Position numbers and translations under genes: made by a program. This document shows, piece by piece, positions 26,021 to 34,348 of a DNA stretch of 64,000 bases. Within the stretch, counting starts at the first letter, position 1, and each line of letters begins with the position of its first letter. The notes under the pieces were generated by a model. It saw only the letters and a list, made by a program, of their open reading frames with translations. It was not told the DNA's origin and ran no database searches. This DNA comes from Streptomyces hilarionis (GTDB lineage: Bacteria; Actinomycetota; Actinomycetes; Streptomycetales; Streptomycetaceae): contig NZ_JAHHIT010000040.1 of assembly GCF_024539675.1 (NCBI RefSeq), positions 62,001 through 126,000 of the forward strand. The letters run 5' to 3'.

Positions 26021-27370
26021 ATGCCCATGGGTCACACGGCCACAGCCCAGGCAGGCTCCGGGGGCCTGACAGCGACCGAGCACCGCCTGGCCAACGGCCT
26101 GCGCGTGGTGCTGTCGGAGGACCACCTGACCCCCGTCGCGGCGGTGTGCCTCTGGTACGACGTCGGCTCGCGCCACGAAGTCAAGGGTCGTACCGGCCTT
26201 GCTCACCTTTTCGAGCACCTGATGTTCCAGGGCAGCGGCCAGGTCAAGGGCAACGGCCACTTCGAACTGGTCCAGGGCGCGGGCGGGTCCCTCAACGGCA
26301 CCACGAGCTTCGAGCGCACCAACTACTTCGAGACCATGCCCGCACACCAGCTGGAGCTCGCCCTCTGGCTGGAGGCGGACCGCATGGGCTCGCTGCTCAC
26401 CGCCCTCGACGACGAGTCGATGGAGAACCAGCGCGACGTCGTCAAGAACGAGCGCCGCCAGCGCTACGACAACGTCCCCTACGGCACGGCCTTCGAGAAG
26501 CTGACCGCCCTCGCCTACCCGGAGGGCCACCCGTACCACCACACGCCGATCGGCTCGATGGCCGACCTGGACGCGGCGACGCTGGAGGACGCGCGCGCGT
26601 TCTTCCGCACGTACTACGCGCCCAACAACGCGGTGCTCTCCGTGGTCGGCGACATCGACCCGGAGCAGACCCTCGCGTGGGTCGAGAAGTACTTCGGCTC
26701 CATCGCCGGCCACGACGGCAAGCCGGCCCCCCGCGACGGCGGGCTGCCCGACGTCATCGGCGAGCAGCTCCGCGAGGTCGTCGAGGAGGAGGTGCCGGCC
26801 CGTGCCCTGATGGCCGCCTACCGGCTCCCGGAGGACGGCACGCGCGCGTGCGACGCCGCGGACCTGGCGCTCACGGTCCTCGGCGGCGGCGAGTCCTCCC
26901 GTCTGTACAACCGGCTGGTGCGCCGCGACCGCACCGCCGTGGCGGCCGGCTTCGGCCTGCTGCGGCTCGCCGGCGCCCCCTCGCTGGGCTGGCTGGACGT
27001 GAAGACGTCCGGCGACGTCGAGGTCCCCGTCATCGAGACCGCCATCGACGAGGAGCTCGCCCGGTTCGCCGAGGAGGGCCCCACGGCCGAGGAGATGGAG
27101 CGCGCGCAGGCCCAGTTGGAGCGCGAGTGGCTCGACCGGCTCGGCACGGTCGCCGGCCGCGCCGACGAACTGTGCCGCTTCGCCGTCCTGTTCGGCGACC
27201 CGCAGCTCGCCCTCACCGCCGTCCAGCGGGTGCTGGACGTGACGTCCGAGGAGGTGCGGGAGGTCGCCCGGGCCCGTCTGCGCCCCGACAACCGCGCGGT
27301 GCTCGTCTACGAGCCGACCGCCGCCGAAGCCCCCGCCGACCAGGACGAGAACGAGGAGGCGGCCCGGTGA
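26021..27370 (+). CDS. M16 (pitrilysin-like) zinc metallopeptidase, catalytic subunit
   Basis: A 449-residue M16B peptidase. The inverted zinc motif HLFEH gives His62, Glu65 and His66, and the third ligand is likely Glu144 in KNERRQ. Two homologous halves are recognisable (M16 domain about 20-165; M16_C about 180-360). GGAAGGGA at 26008-26015 favours ATG 26021. The stop overlaps the next start by 4 nt (GTGA). It likely forms a heterodimer with the downstream M16-like protein, as in bacterial pairs related to the mitochondrial processing peptidase. It has no signal peptide, so it acts in the cytoplasm, degrading peptides or processing leader peptides. Confidence 0.92.
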   Translation: MPMGHTATAQAGSGGLTATEHRLANGLRVVLSEDHLTPVAAVCLWYDVGSRHEVKGRTGLAHLFEHLMFQGSGQVKGNGHFELVQGAGGSLNGTTSFERTNYFETMPAHQLELALWLEADRMGSLLTALDDESMENQRDVVKNERRQRYDNVPYGTAFEKLTALAYPEGHPYHHTPIGSMADLDAATLEDARAFFRTYYAPNNAVLSVVGDIDPEQTLAWVEKYFGSIAGHDGKPAPRDGGLPDVIGEQLREVVEEEVPARALMAAYRLPEDGTRACDAADLALTVLGGGESSRLYNRLVRRDRTAVAAGFGLLRLAGAPSLGWLDVKTSGDVEVPVIETAIDEELARFAEEGPTAEEMERAQAQLEREWLDRLGTVAGRADELCRFAVLFGDPQLALTAVQRVLDVTSEEVREVARARLRPDNRAVLVYEPTAAEAPADQDENEEAAR

Positions 27371-28755
27371 CCGAGCTCGCCACGATGGACTTCCACCCCC
27401 AGCCCCGGGCGGGCGAGGCCAAGCCGTGGGCGTTCCCCGCGCCCGAGCGCGGCACGCTGGACAACGGTCTGACCGTCCTGCACTGCCACCGTCCCGGCCA
27501 GCAGGTCGTCGCCGTCGAGGTCATCGTCGACGCGCCCCTGGAGGCCGAGCCGGCCGGTCTCGACGGCGTCGCCACGATCATGGCGCGGGCCTTCTCCGAG
27601 GGCACCGACAAGCACTCCGCCGAGGAGTTCGCCGCCGAACTGGAGCGCTGCGGCGCCACCCTGGACGCGCACGCCGACCACCCCGGCGTCCGCATCAGCC
27701 TCGAAGTGCCGGCCTCGCGGCTGGCCAAGGGCCTCGGGCTGCTCGCCGACGCCCTGCGCGCGCCCGCGTTCGCCGACAGCGAGGTGGAGCGCCTCGTCCG
27801 CAACCGTCTGGACGAGATCCCGCACGAGCTGGCGAACCCCGCCCGGCGCGCCGCCAAGGAGCTCTCCAAGGAGCTGTTCCCGGCCACCGCGCGCATGTCG
27901 CGTCCGCGCCAGGGCACCGCGGAGACGGTCGAGAAGATCGACTCCGCCGCCGTGCGCGCCTTCTACGACCGGCACGTCCGCCCGGCGACCGCCACCGCGG
28001 TGGTCGTCGGCGACCTCACCGGCGTCGACCTGGCGGAGCTCCTGGGCGACACCCTGGGCGCCTGGACGGGCTCCACGGCCGAGCCGCGGCCCGTGCCGCC
28101 GGTGACCGCCGACGACAGGGGCCGGGTCGTCATCGTGGACCGTCCCGGCGCCGTCCAGACGCAGCTGCTGATCGGCCGGATCGGCGCCGACCGGCACGAC
28201 CGCGTGTGGCCCGCCCAGGTGCTCGGCACGTACTGCCTCGGCGGCACCCTCACCTCCCGTCTGGACCGCGTCCTGCGCGAGGAGAAGGGCTACACCTACG
28301 GCGTCCGCGCCTTCGGGCAGGTCCTGCGGTCCGCGCCGGACGGCTCGGGCGCCGCGATGCTCGCCATCAGCGGCTCCGTGGACACCCCCAACACCGGCCC
28401 CGCGCTGGACGACCTGTGGAAGGTGCTGCGCACCCTCGCGGCCGACGGCCTGACCGACGCCGAGCGGGACGTCGCCGTGCAGAACCTGGTCGGCGTGGCG
28501 CCGCTGAAGTTCGAGACCGCCGCGGCCGTGGCGGGCACGCTCGCCGACCAGGTGGAGCAGCACCTGCCCGACGACTTCCAGGCGACGCTGTACCGGCAGC
28601 TCGCGGCGACGGGCACGGTGGAGGCCACCGCGGCGGCCGTCAACGCCTTCCCGGTGGACCGGCTGGTGACGGTGCTCGTGGGCGACGCGGCACAGATCAG
28701 GGAGCCGGTCGAGGCGCTCGGCATCGGCGAGGTGAAGGTCGTCTCCGCGGAGTAG
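27367..28755 (+). CDS. M16-like protein, non-catalytic partner subunit
   Basis: A 462-residue M16B-fold protein that lacks HxxEH; the corresponding stretch reads MARAFSEGT. It keeps the C-terminal Arg/Tyr pair region RVLREEKGYTYG, which in heterodimeric M16 enzymes completes the active site of the catalytic partner. It is coupled by GTGA overlap to the active subunit gene. This division of labour is known from mitochondrial processing peptidase and from bacterial M16B pairs. A strong terminator follows. Confidence 0.9.
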   Translation: MTELATMDFHPQPRAGEAKPWAFPAPERGTLDNGLTVLHCHRPGQQVVAVEVIVDAPLEAEPAGLDGVATIMARAFSEGTDKHSAEEFAAELERCGATLDAHADHPGVRISLEVPASRLAKGLGLLADALRAPAFADSEVERLVRNRLDEIPHELANPARRAAKELSKELFPATARMSRPRQGTAETVEKIDSAAVRAFYDRHVRPATATAVVVGDLTGVDLAELLGDTLGAWTGSTAEPRPVPPVTADDRGRVVIVDRPGAVQTQLLIGRIGADRHDRVWPAQVLGTYCLGGTLTSRLDRVLREEKGYTYGVRAFGQVLRSAPDGSGAAMLAISGSVDTPNTGPALDDLWKVLRTLAADGLTDAERDVAVQNLVGVAPLKFETAAAVAGTLADQVEQHLPDDFQATLYRQLAATGTVEATAAAVNAFPVDRLVTVLVGDAAQIREPVEALGIGEVKVVSAE

Positions 28756-28777
28756 CGCGGCAACGGCACACGCGTGT

Positions 28778-28814
28778 GGGGGCCCTGGTGGGCAGGAGCG
28801 CCACCAGGGCCCCC
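28778..28814 (+). terminator. Terminator after the M16 operon
   Basis: A perfect 14-bp stem (28778-28791 with 28801-28814) with a 9-nt loop, 22 nt after the stop. Confidence 0.85.
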
Positions 28815-28903
28815 GCGTGTGGGAATTGAGACCGCCGTGTGTCCGAATTGAGGCGGAGTCGCCCGTCTGTGCTGTGGGATGCGCTACAAAACCCGTGATT
28901 CGT

Positions 28904-28933
28904 TTGAGGATTGAAACCCGTGCCGCTTAGCGT
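28904..28933 (+). promoter_or_regulatory. Putative sigma-HrdB promoter of the riboswitch-M23 transcript
   Basis: TTGAGG (28904-28909), N18, TAGCGT (28928-28933). It lies about 45 nt before the riboswitch, in a locally AT-richer stretch. Confidence 0.55.
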
Positions 28934-28979
28934 CATCCGGGCTGTCCGTCAGGCACCGCGCCGCACCCGCGGCACCGGG

Positions 28980-29145
28980 CAGTCATCGCCGAGTCCCCGC
29001 ATGGCGCGAGCCAGGGGAGCCGGGGACCCACTTGTGAAGTCCCTGGGGTGAATCGGACGCCCGCGCGAAGGCGAGGGCATCCGTAGGAGACCTTCCTGCT
29101 CCGAACCCGTCAGCTAACCCGGTAGGCGAGAGGGAAGGAAAGGAC
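28980..29145 (+). ncRNA. ydaO/yuaA-type cyclic di-AMP riboswitch
   Basis: The leader carries the conserved landmarks of this riboswitch class in order: GCCGAGTCCCC at the start, a GGGGAGCCGGGGACCCA block, GGGGTGAATC, CCGTAGGAGACC, and the distal CCGAACCCGTCAGCTAACCCGGTAGGC. Boundaries are approximate. It lies directly before a cell-wall M23 peptidase gene, the usual actinobacterial context, where c-di-AMP turns off expression of wall-remodelling hydrolases. Confidence 0.9.
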
Positions 29146-29157
29146 ACCGCTGACTTC

Positions 29158-29901
29158 ATGGCGTTCACCTGCGCCACCGGGAAGCATCGTCGGCCCAGCC
29201 GGATGCAGCGCACCACCGTCCGCGCGGCGGGCGTCGCGGCGCTCGCCACCACCGGTGTGATGGCCACCGTCGCCTCCACCCCGGCCTTCGCCGCCGAGCC
29301 CACCCCCGAGCAGACCGGGCTGATCCCCGTCGTCACCGCCGGCGAGGCCGTCGTCGAGCAGCTCGATGACCAGGTCGCCGTGCAGAAGCAGGCAGCCTTC
29401 GAGGAGGCCGCCCGGCAGGCCGCCGCCAAGAAGGCCGTGGAGGAGCGCGAGGCACGCGTGCGTGCCGCCCGCGAGGTCGAGCGCAAGCGCCTGAACACCT
29501 TCGTGATCCCGATCACCGGCTCGTACGTCTCCACCGGCTACCAGGCCAGCAGCTCGCTGTGGTCCTCCGGCAGCCACACCGGCATCGACTTCCACGCCGC
29601 CAGCGGCACCACCGTGCACGCGGTCGGCTCCGGCACCGTGGTCGAGGCCGGCTGGGGCGGGGCCTACGGCAACCAGGTGGTCATCCGGATGCACGACGGC
29701 ACGTACACCCAGTACGGGCACCTGTCGTCCATCGAGGTGTCGGTGGGGCAGCAGGTCACCCCGGGGCAGCGCATCGGCCTGTCCGGCGCGACCGGCAACG
29801 TCACCGGCCCGCATCTGCACTTCGAGGCCCGCACCACGCCGGAGTACGGCTCCGACATGGACCCGGTCGCCTATCTCCGCAACCACGGCGTGAACGTCTG
29901 A
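29158..29901 (+). CDS. Secreted M23 (LytM) peptidoglycan endopeptidase
   Basis: A 247-residue protein. A signal peptide (about 1-45, cleavage near AFA-AE) precedes an Ala/Glu-rich coiled coil (about 72-112) and a LytM domain (about 115-247). Metal ligands are His140 and Asp144 (HTGID) and the HLH pair at 219-221; His188 is the likely general base. ATG 29158 is about 17 nt after AAAGGA, long for a ribosome-binding site, but it is the start that yields a normal signal peptide. A c-di-AMP riboswitch precedes it, linking wall hydrolysis to turgor and potassium signalling. Confidence 0.93.
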   Translation: MAFTCATGKHRRPSRMQRTTVRAAGVAALATTGVMATVASTPAFAAEPTPEQTGLIPVVTAGEAVVEQLDDQVAVQKQAAFEEAARQAAAKKAVEEREARVRAAREVERKRLNTFVIPITGSYVSTGYQASSSLWSSGSHTGIDFHAASGTTVHAVGSGTVVEAGWGGAYGNQVVIRMHDGTYTQYGHLSSIEVSVGQQVTPGQRIGLSGATGNVTGPHLHFEARTTPEYGSDMDPVAYLRNHGVNV

Positions 29902-29926
29902 CGCCACGCGCGATCGCGGATCGTCG

Positions 29927-29950
29927 AGCCCCGGCCCTTCGGCCGGGGCT
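29927..29950 (+). terminator. Terminator after the M23 peptidase gene
   Basis: A perfect 10-bp stem (29927-29936 with 29941-29950), a CTTC tetraloop and a following TTTGCCGTTT. Confidence 0.85.
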
Positions 29951-30089
29951 TTGCCGTTTCCCGGGGTGCGCTGTCCAAAAAATATTCATGGATTCCGGCC
30001 CGCCATCGGAAATTCCCGTTCCTTGGAATACAGTCGCTGAAAGCGCGTCGCTCGTCGACGTTTCACGGGGATTAAGGCGGAGGTCCGTC

Positions 30090-30785
30090 ATGCGTATTCC
30101 GGCGCACTCGGTGTGCACGGCCGTCCGGGACGACATCGTCGCGGGCGTCTACGAGCGCGGCAGCCGCCTCACCGAGGAACTCCTCGCCCGCCGCTACGGG
30201 GTCTCCCGCGTCCCGGTCCGCGAGGCGCTGCGCACCTTGGAGGCCGAGGGCTTCGTGGTCACGCGGCGGCACGCGGGCGCGTGCGTCGCGGAGCCGACCG
30301 AGCAGGAGGCCGGCGACCTGCTGGAGATGCGCATGCTGCTGGAGCCGCTCGGCGCCTCCCGGGCCGCCCAGCGGCGCACCGAGGCCCATCTCAAGGTGCT
30401 GCGCGGACTCGTCCGGCTGGGCCAGGAGCGGGCCAGGAGGGGCAACAGCGACGACCTGCGCTCCCTGGGCGGCTGGTTCCACGAGACGCTCGCCCAGTCC
30501 TGCGGCAGCCCCGCTCTGACGTCGATGCTCACCCAGCTGCGCCACAAGATCGCCTGGATGTACACGGTGGACGCGCCGGCCGACCCGGTGGAGTCCTGGG
30601 CGGAGCACGGCGCGATCGTGGACGCGGTGGCGCGCGGGGACGGGGAGCGCGCGCGGGTGATCACGGCGCAGCACACCGAGCGCGCGAGGCCGGCGCACCG
30701 GCTGCGCTTTCCCGGCGGCACGGAGCGCCCCGACCGTGTGAGGACTTCGCAACCTCCCGTAAACATGTCGGGTATTCGGCATTAA
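30090..30785 (+). CDS. GntR/FCD-family transcriptional regulator
   Basis: A 231-residue regulator with an N-terminal winged helix-turn-helix (about 5-70: YGVSRVPVREALRTLEAEGFV) and an FCD effector domain (about 75-205). The FCD domain shows spaced His residues (WFHETL; EHGAIVDAV) typical of metal-dependent carboxylate binding. GGAGG at 30079-30083 supports ATG 30090. It converges on ptsH and has no co-transcribed gene, so its targets cannot be told from context. The upstream block 29965-30060 is AT-rich and probably holds its promoter. Confidence 0.88.
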   Translation: MRIPAHSVCTAVRDDIVAGVYERGSRLTEELLARRYGVSRVPVREALRTLEAEGFVVTRRHAGACVAEPTEQEAGDLLEMRMLLEPLGASRAAQRRTEAHLKVLRGLVRLGQERARRGNSDDLRSLGGWFHETLAQSCGSPALTSMLTQLRHKIAWMYTVDAPADPVESWAEHGAIVDAVARGDGERARVITAQHTERARPAHRLRFPGGTERPDRVRTSQPPVNMSGIRH

Positions 30786-30873
30786 CGCGGAGGCCGTATA
30801 CAAAGACGGGGGAAATTCACGGGGGTTGTTTTTGGTGCCCGCGAACGGGAAAGTCGCCCGTGAACGGGAAAAG

Positions 30874-30909
30874 CGAAGGGCCCGCCCGGTAATTCGGGCG
30901 GGCCCTTCG
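30874..30909 (-). terminator. Terminator of ptsH
   Basis: A perfect 15-bp stem (30874-30888 with 30895-30909) with a 6-nt loop. On the minus strand it is followed by CTTTTCCC, a genuine T-rich tail, 18 nt beyond the ptsH stop. Confidence 0.9.
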
Positions 30910-30926
30910 TCGAAAAGGGGACCTGC

Positions 30927-31208
30927 TCAGACGGTCTCGGGGAGTTCCTCGAGGCCCTCGGCGACCAGCTTGGCCAGCCGGTCGAGGGCGACGTCCGCGC
31001 CCTCGGCGTCGGAGGCGAGGACGATCTCCTCGCCGCCCTGGGCGCCCAGGCCGAGGACGGCCAGCATGGAGGCCGCGTTGACGGGGTTGCCGTCGGCCTT
31101 GGCGATCGTCACGGGGATGCCTGCGGCCGTGGCGGCCCGGACGAAGATGGAAGCGGGGCGGGCGTGGAGGCCCTCGGCCCAGCCGACGTTGACGCGGCGC
31201 TCAGCCAT
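30927..31208 (-). CDS. ptsH: Phosphocarrier protein HPr of the PTS
   Basis: A 93-residue HPr. His15 in GLHARPAS is phosphorylated by enzyme I, and the Ser47 region (VNAASMLAV) corresponds to the regulatory serine site of Firmicutes HPr. The end of the protein is acidic. It passes phosphate from PEP to sugar-specific EIIA proteins, in Streptomyces chiefly for N-acetylglucosamine and fructose. ptsH stands alone; enzyme I and EIIA genes are elsewhere. A DasR-like operator lies 24-39 nt before the ATG at 31208, consistent with known DasR control of pts genes. Confidence 0.97.
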   Translation of the reverse strand: MAERRVNVGWAEGLHARPASIFVRAATAAGIPVTIAKADGNPVNAASMLAVLGLGAQGGEEIVLASDAEGADVALDRLAKLVAEGLEELPETV

Positions 31209-31231
31209 GTGATGCTGCCCTTCGGAGTTCA

Positions 31232-31247
31232 GGTTGTCTAGACCAGT
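31232..31247 (-). promoter_or_regulatory. DasR-responsive element (dre) upstream of ptsH
   Basis: The 16-mer GGTTGTCTAGACCAGT (plus strand) matches the dre consensus ACTGGTCTAGACCAGT at all but two positions, allowing G or C at position 2. DasR control of ptsH is established in S. coelicolor. Confidence 0.8.
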
Positions 31248-31385
31248 GTTCCACACGTGAAGCGTGTGAGGGGAGGGACCCGATCGGCCTCTCCCGGTGC
31301 GGTCGTCGGATCGCGGCCTCGACCCGACGTCCGTCCCCCAGACTGCCTCGCGCCGTTGTCGTACGCGAGCCGTACTCTGGGGCCC

Positions 31386-34199
31386 ATGCAGAGCGCGTCG
31401 GACCGGCACGAGTACCCCGCCCACTGGGAGGCCGACGTGGTGCTGCGCGACGGCGGCACCGCACGCATCCGCCCCATCACCGTCGACGACGCAGAGCGCC
31501 TGGTCAGCTTCTACGAGCAGGTCTCGGACGAGTCGAAGTACTACCGCTTCTTCGCGCCGTACCCGCGCCTGTCCGCCAAGGACGTCCACCGCTTCACGCA
31601 CCACGACTTCGTGGACCGGGTGGGACTCGCGGCCACCGTGGGCGGCGAGTTCATCGCCACCGTACGCTACGACCGCATCGGCGCGGACGGCATGGCCGCC
31701 TCCGCGCCCGCCGACGAGGCCGAGGTCGCCTTCCTCGTGCAGGACGCCCACCAGGGGCGCGGGGTCGCCTCGGCGCTCCTGGAGCACATCGCGGCCGTCG
31801 CGCGCGAGCGAGGCATCCGCCGCTTCGCCGCCGAGGTGCTCCCCGCCAACACCAAGATGATCAAGGTGTTCACCGACGCCGGCTACACCCAGAAGCGCAG
31901 CTTCGAGGACGGCGTGGTCCGCCTGGAGTTCGGCCTCGAACCCACCGAGCGCTCGGTCGCGGTGCAGCGCGCGCGGGAGCAGCGCGCCGAGGCGCACTCC
32001 GTGGGGCGCCTCCTCGCGCCGGGCTCCGTCGCCGTCGTCGGCGTCGGCCGCGCCCCGGGCGGCGTCGGCCGCAGCGTCCTGGGCAACCTCCGCGAGGCCG
32101 GGTTCACCGGCCGCCTGTACGCCGTGAACAAGGCGTTCCCCGAGGATCTCGCGGAGCTCGACGCCGTGCCCGCCCACCGCTCGCTGCGCGACGTGGCGGC
32201 GCCGGTCGACCTCGCGGTCGTGGCCGTCCCCGCCGAGCACGTGCCCGAGGCCGTGGCCGAATGCGGCGAGCACGGGGTGCAAGGGCTCGTCGTCCTGTCC
32301 GCCGGCTACGCCGAGAGCGGCCCCGACGGGCGCGAACGCCAGCGCCAACTCGTGCGCCAGGCACGCGCGTACGGCATGCGGATCATCGGACCCAACGCCT
32401 TCGGCGTCATCAACACCTCCCCGGGAGTGCGCCTGAACGCCTCCCTCGCCCCGGAGATGCCCAGGGCCGGCCGCATCGGCCTGTTCGCCCAGTCCGGCGC
32501 CATCGGCATCGCCCTGCTCTCCCGCCTCCACCGGCGCGGCGGAGGCGTCACCGGCGTCACCGGCGTGTCCACGTTCGTCTCCTCCGGCAACCGCGCGGAC
32601 GTCTCCGGCAACGACGTCCTCCAGTACTGGTACGACGACCCCGACACCGACGTCGCCCTCATGTACCTGGAGTCCATCGGAAACCCCCGCAAGTTCACCC
32701 GCCTCGCGCGGCGCACGGCCGCGGCCAAGCCCCTGGTCGTCGTCCAGGGTTCCGGTTCCGCCCCCCAGGGCCACGCCGTGCGGGCGACCCGGCTGCCGCA
32801 CGCGACCGTGTCGGCGCTGCTGCGGCAGGCGGGCGTGATCCGCGTCGACACCATCACCGAGCTGGTCGACGCCGGCCTGTTGCTGGCGCGCCAGCCGCTG
32901 CCGCCCGGCCCCAGGGTGGCGATCCTCGGCAACTCCGAGTCGCTCGGGCTGCTCACCTACGACGCCTGTCTCTCCGAGGGACTGCGCCCCCTCCCGCCGT
33001 CGGACCTGACGACCGAGGCCTCGGCGGAGGACTTCCACGCGGCCCTGGCCCGGGCGCTGGCCGACGAGACGTGCGACGCGGTGGTGGTGACGGCGATCCC
33101 GGCGATCGGCGAGCGCTCACCCGGGGACGCGGAACTGGCGCAGGCCCTGCGCTCGGCCGCCGCGGCGGCCCCCGCCAAACCGGTCCTCGTCGTGCACGTC
33201 GAGCTCGGCGGCCTCGCGGCGGCCCTGTCCGCCGCCGCGAGCACCGCGCCACGCGCCGAAGGCGCCGCACGCGCGCGTGCCGAGGCCGAGAGCGCGGCGC
33301 CGCCCCAGCCCGCAGCCGTCGAGGCGCCCGAGGGAGCGCACCTCATCCCCGCCTACCCCGCCGCCGAACGCGCGGTCCGCGCCCTCGCCGAGGCCGTCAG
33401 GTACGCCCAGTGGCGACGCGAGGCCGGCGACCCCGGCAAGGTCCCCGAGTACGACGACATCGACGAGAAGGGGGCCGCCCGGCTGATCGACGGTCTCCTC
33501 GCGCGCGGACAGGGCCTCACCCTCGGCGCCGAGGAGACGTGCGAGCTGCTCGGCCGCTACGGCGTCCGCCCCCGCCGGGCGATGCCCGCGCCCACCCCCG
33601 ACGAGGCCGCTCGGGCGGCGGGCGACCTCGGCTACCCCGTCGCCCTGAAGGCGACCGCTCCGCACCTGCGCCACCGGGCCGACCTGGGCGGCGTACGCCT
33701 CGACCTGGCCGACGAGGAGCAACTGCGCCGGGCGTACGCCGAGTTGACGGAGCTCTTCGGCAAGCCGCAGGAACTGCGACCGGTCGTCCAGGCGATGGCG
33801 CCGCGCGGCGTCGACACGGTCGTGCGCGCGGTCATCGACCCGGCGGCCGGGGCGGTGCTGTCCTTCGGACTCGCCGGCGCCGCCTCGCAGCTCCTCGGGG
33901 ACATGGCGCACCGGCTGGTCCCGGTCACCGACCGCGACGCCACGTCGCTGGTCCGCTCCATCCGCACCGCCCCGCTGCTGTTCGGCTGGCGCGGCTCGAC
34001 CCCCGTCGACACCCCGGCCCTGGAGGAGCTCCTGCTGCGCGTCTCGCGGCTGGTCGACGACCACCCCGAGGTCGTCGCCGTCACCCTGGAACCGGTCGTC
34101 GTCGCGCCGCACGGGGTCAGCGTCCTCGGGGCGTCGGTCCGCCTCGCGCCGCCGCCCGCGCGCGGCGACCTCGGACCGCGGACCCTGCCGGCGTACTGA
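31386..34199 (+). CDS. GNAT acetyltransferase fused to acyl-CoA synthetase-like domains (PatA-like)
   Basis: A 937-residue fusion. Residues 20-185 are a GNAT domain, with the acetyl-CoA loop in VQDAHQGRGVASALLEH. Residues 200-650 form CoA-binding and ligase-CoA domains of the NDP-forming acyl-CoA synthetase family (GSVAVVGVGRAPGGVGRSV). Residues 690-930 are an ATP-grasp subdomain. Streptomyces PatA has the GNAT module at the N-terminus like this. The GSHTG-type loop with the catalytic His of true synthetases is degenerate here (around VRATRLPHATV), so the synthetase part is probably a sensor or regulator. TACTCT 7 nt before the ATG suggests a leaderless mRNA. It is divergent from ptsH. Confidence 0.9.
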   Translation: MQSASDRHEYPAHWEADVVLRDGGTARIRPITVDDAERLVSFYEQVSDESKYYRFFAPYPRLSAKDVHRFTHHDFVDRVGLAATVGGEFIATVRYDRIGADGMAASAPADEAEVAFLVQDAHQGRGVASALLEHIAAVARERGIRRFAAEVLPANTKMIKVFTDAGYTQKRSFEDGVVRLEFGLEPTERSVAVQRAREQRAEAHSVGRLLAPGSVAVVGVGRAPGGVGRSVLGNLREAGFTGRLYAVNKAFPEDLAELDAVPAHRSLRDVAAPVDLAVVAVPAEHVPEAVAECGEHGVQGLVVLSAGYAESGPDGRERQRQLVRQARAYGMRIIGPNAFGVINTSPGVRLNASLAPEMPRAGRIGLFAQSGAIGIALLSRLHRRGGGVTGVTGVSTFVSSGNRADVSGNDVLQYWYDDPDTDVALMYLESIGNPRKFTRLARRTAAAKPLVVVQGSGSAPQGHAVRATRLPHATVSALLRQAGVIRVDTITELVDAGLLLARQPLPPGPRVAILGNSESLGLLTYDACLSEGLRPLPPSDLTTEASAEDFHAALARALADETCDAVVVTAIPAIGERSPGDAELAQALRSAAAAAPAKPVLVVHVELGGLAAALSAAASTAPRAEGAARARAEAESAAPPQPAAVEAPEGAHLIPAYPAAERAVRALAEAVRYAQWRREAGDPGKVPEYDDIDEKGAARLIDGLLARGQGLTLGAEETCELLGRYGVRPRRAMPAPTPDEAARAAGDLGYPVALKATAPHLRHRADLGGVRLDLADEEQLRRAYAELTELFGKPQELRPVVQAMAPRGVDTVVRAVIDPAAGAVLSFGLAGAASQLLGDMAHRLVPVTDRDATSLVRSIRTAPLLFGWRGSTPVDTPALEELLLRVSRLVDDHPEVVAVTLEPVVVAPHGVSVLGASVRLAPPPARGDLGPRTLPAY

Positions 34200-34348
34200 G
34201 CCGACGGGACGGCGCGGCGCCGCGCGGACGCGGCCCGCGCCCCCCGGCCGCCGCAAGCGCGACGGGACGGACCACGGACGGTCCCGGGCCCGGCGGAGCC
34301 CGCCTCAGCGGTGCCTCGCAGTCAGCGGGTCCCCGTAGGATGGAGGGC

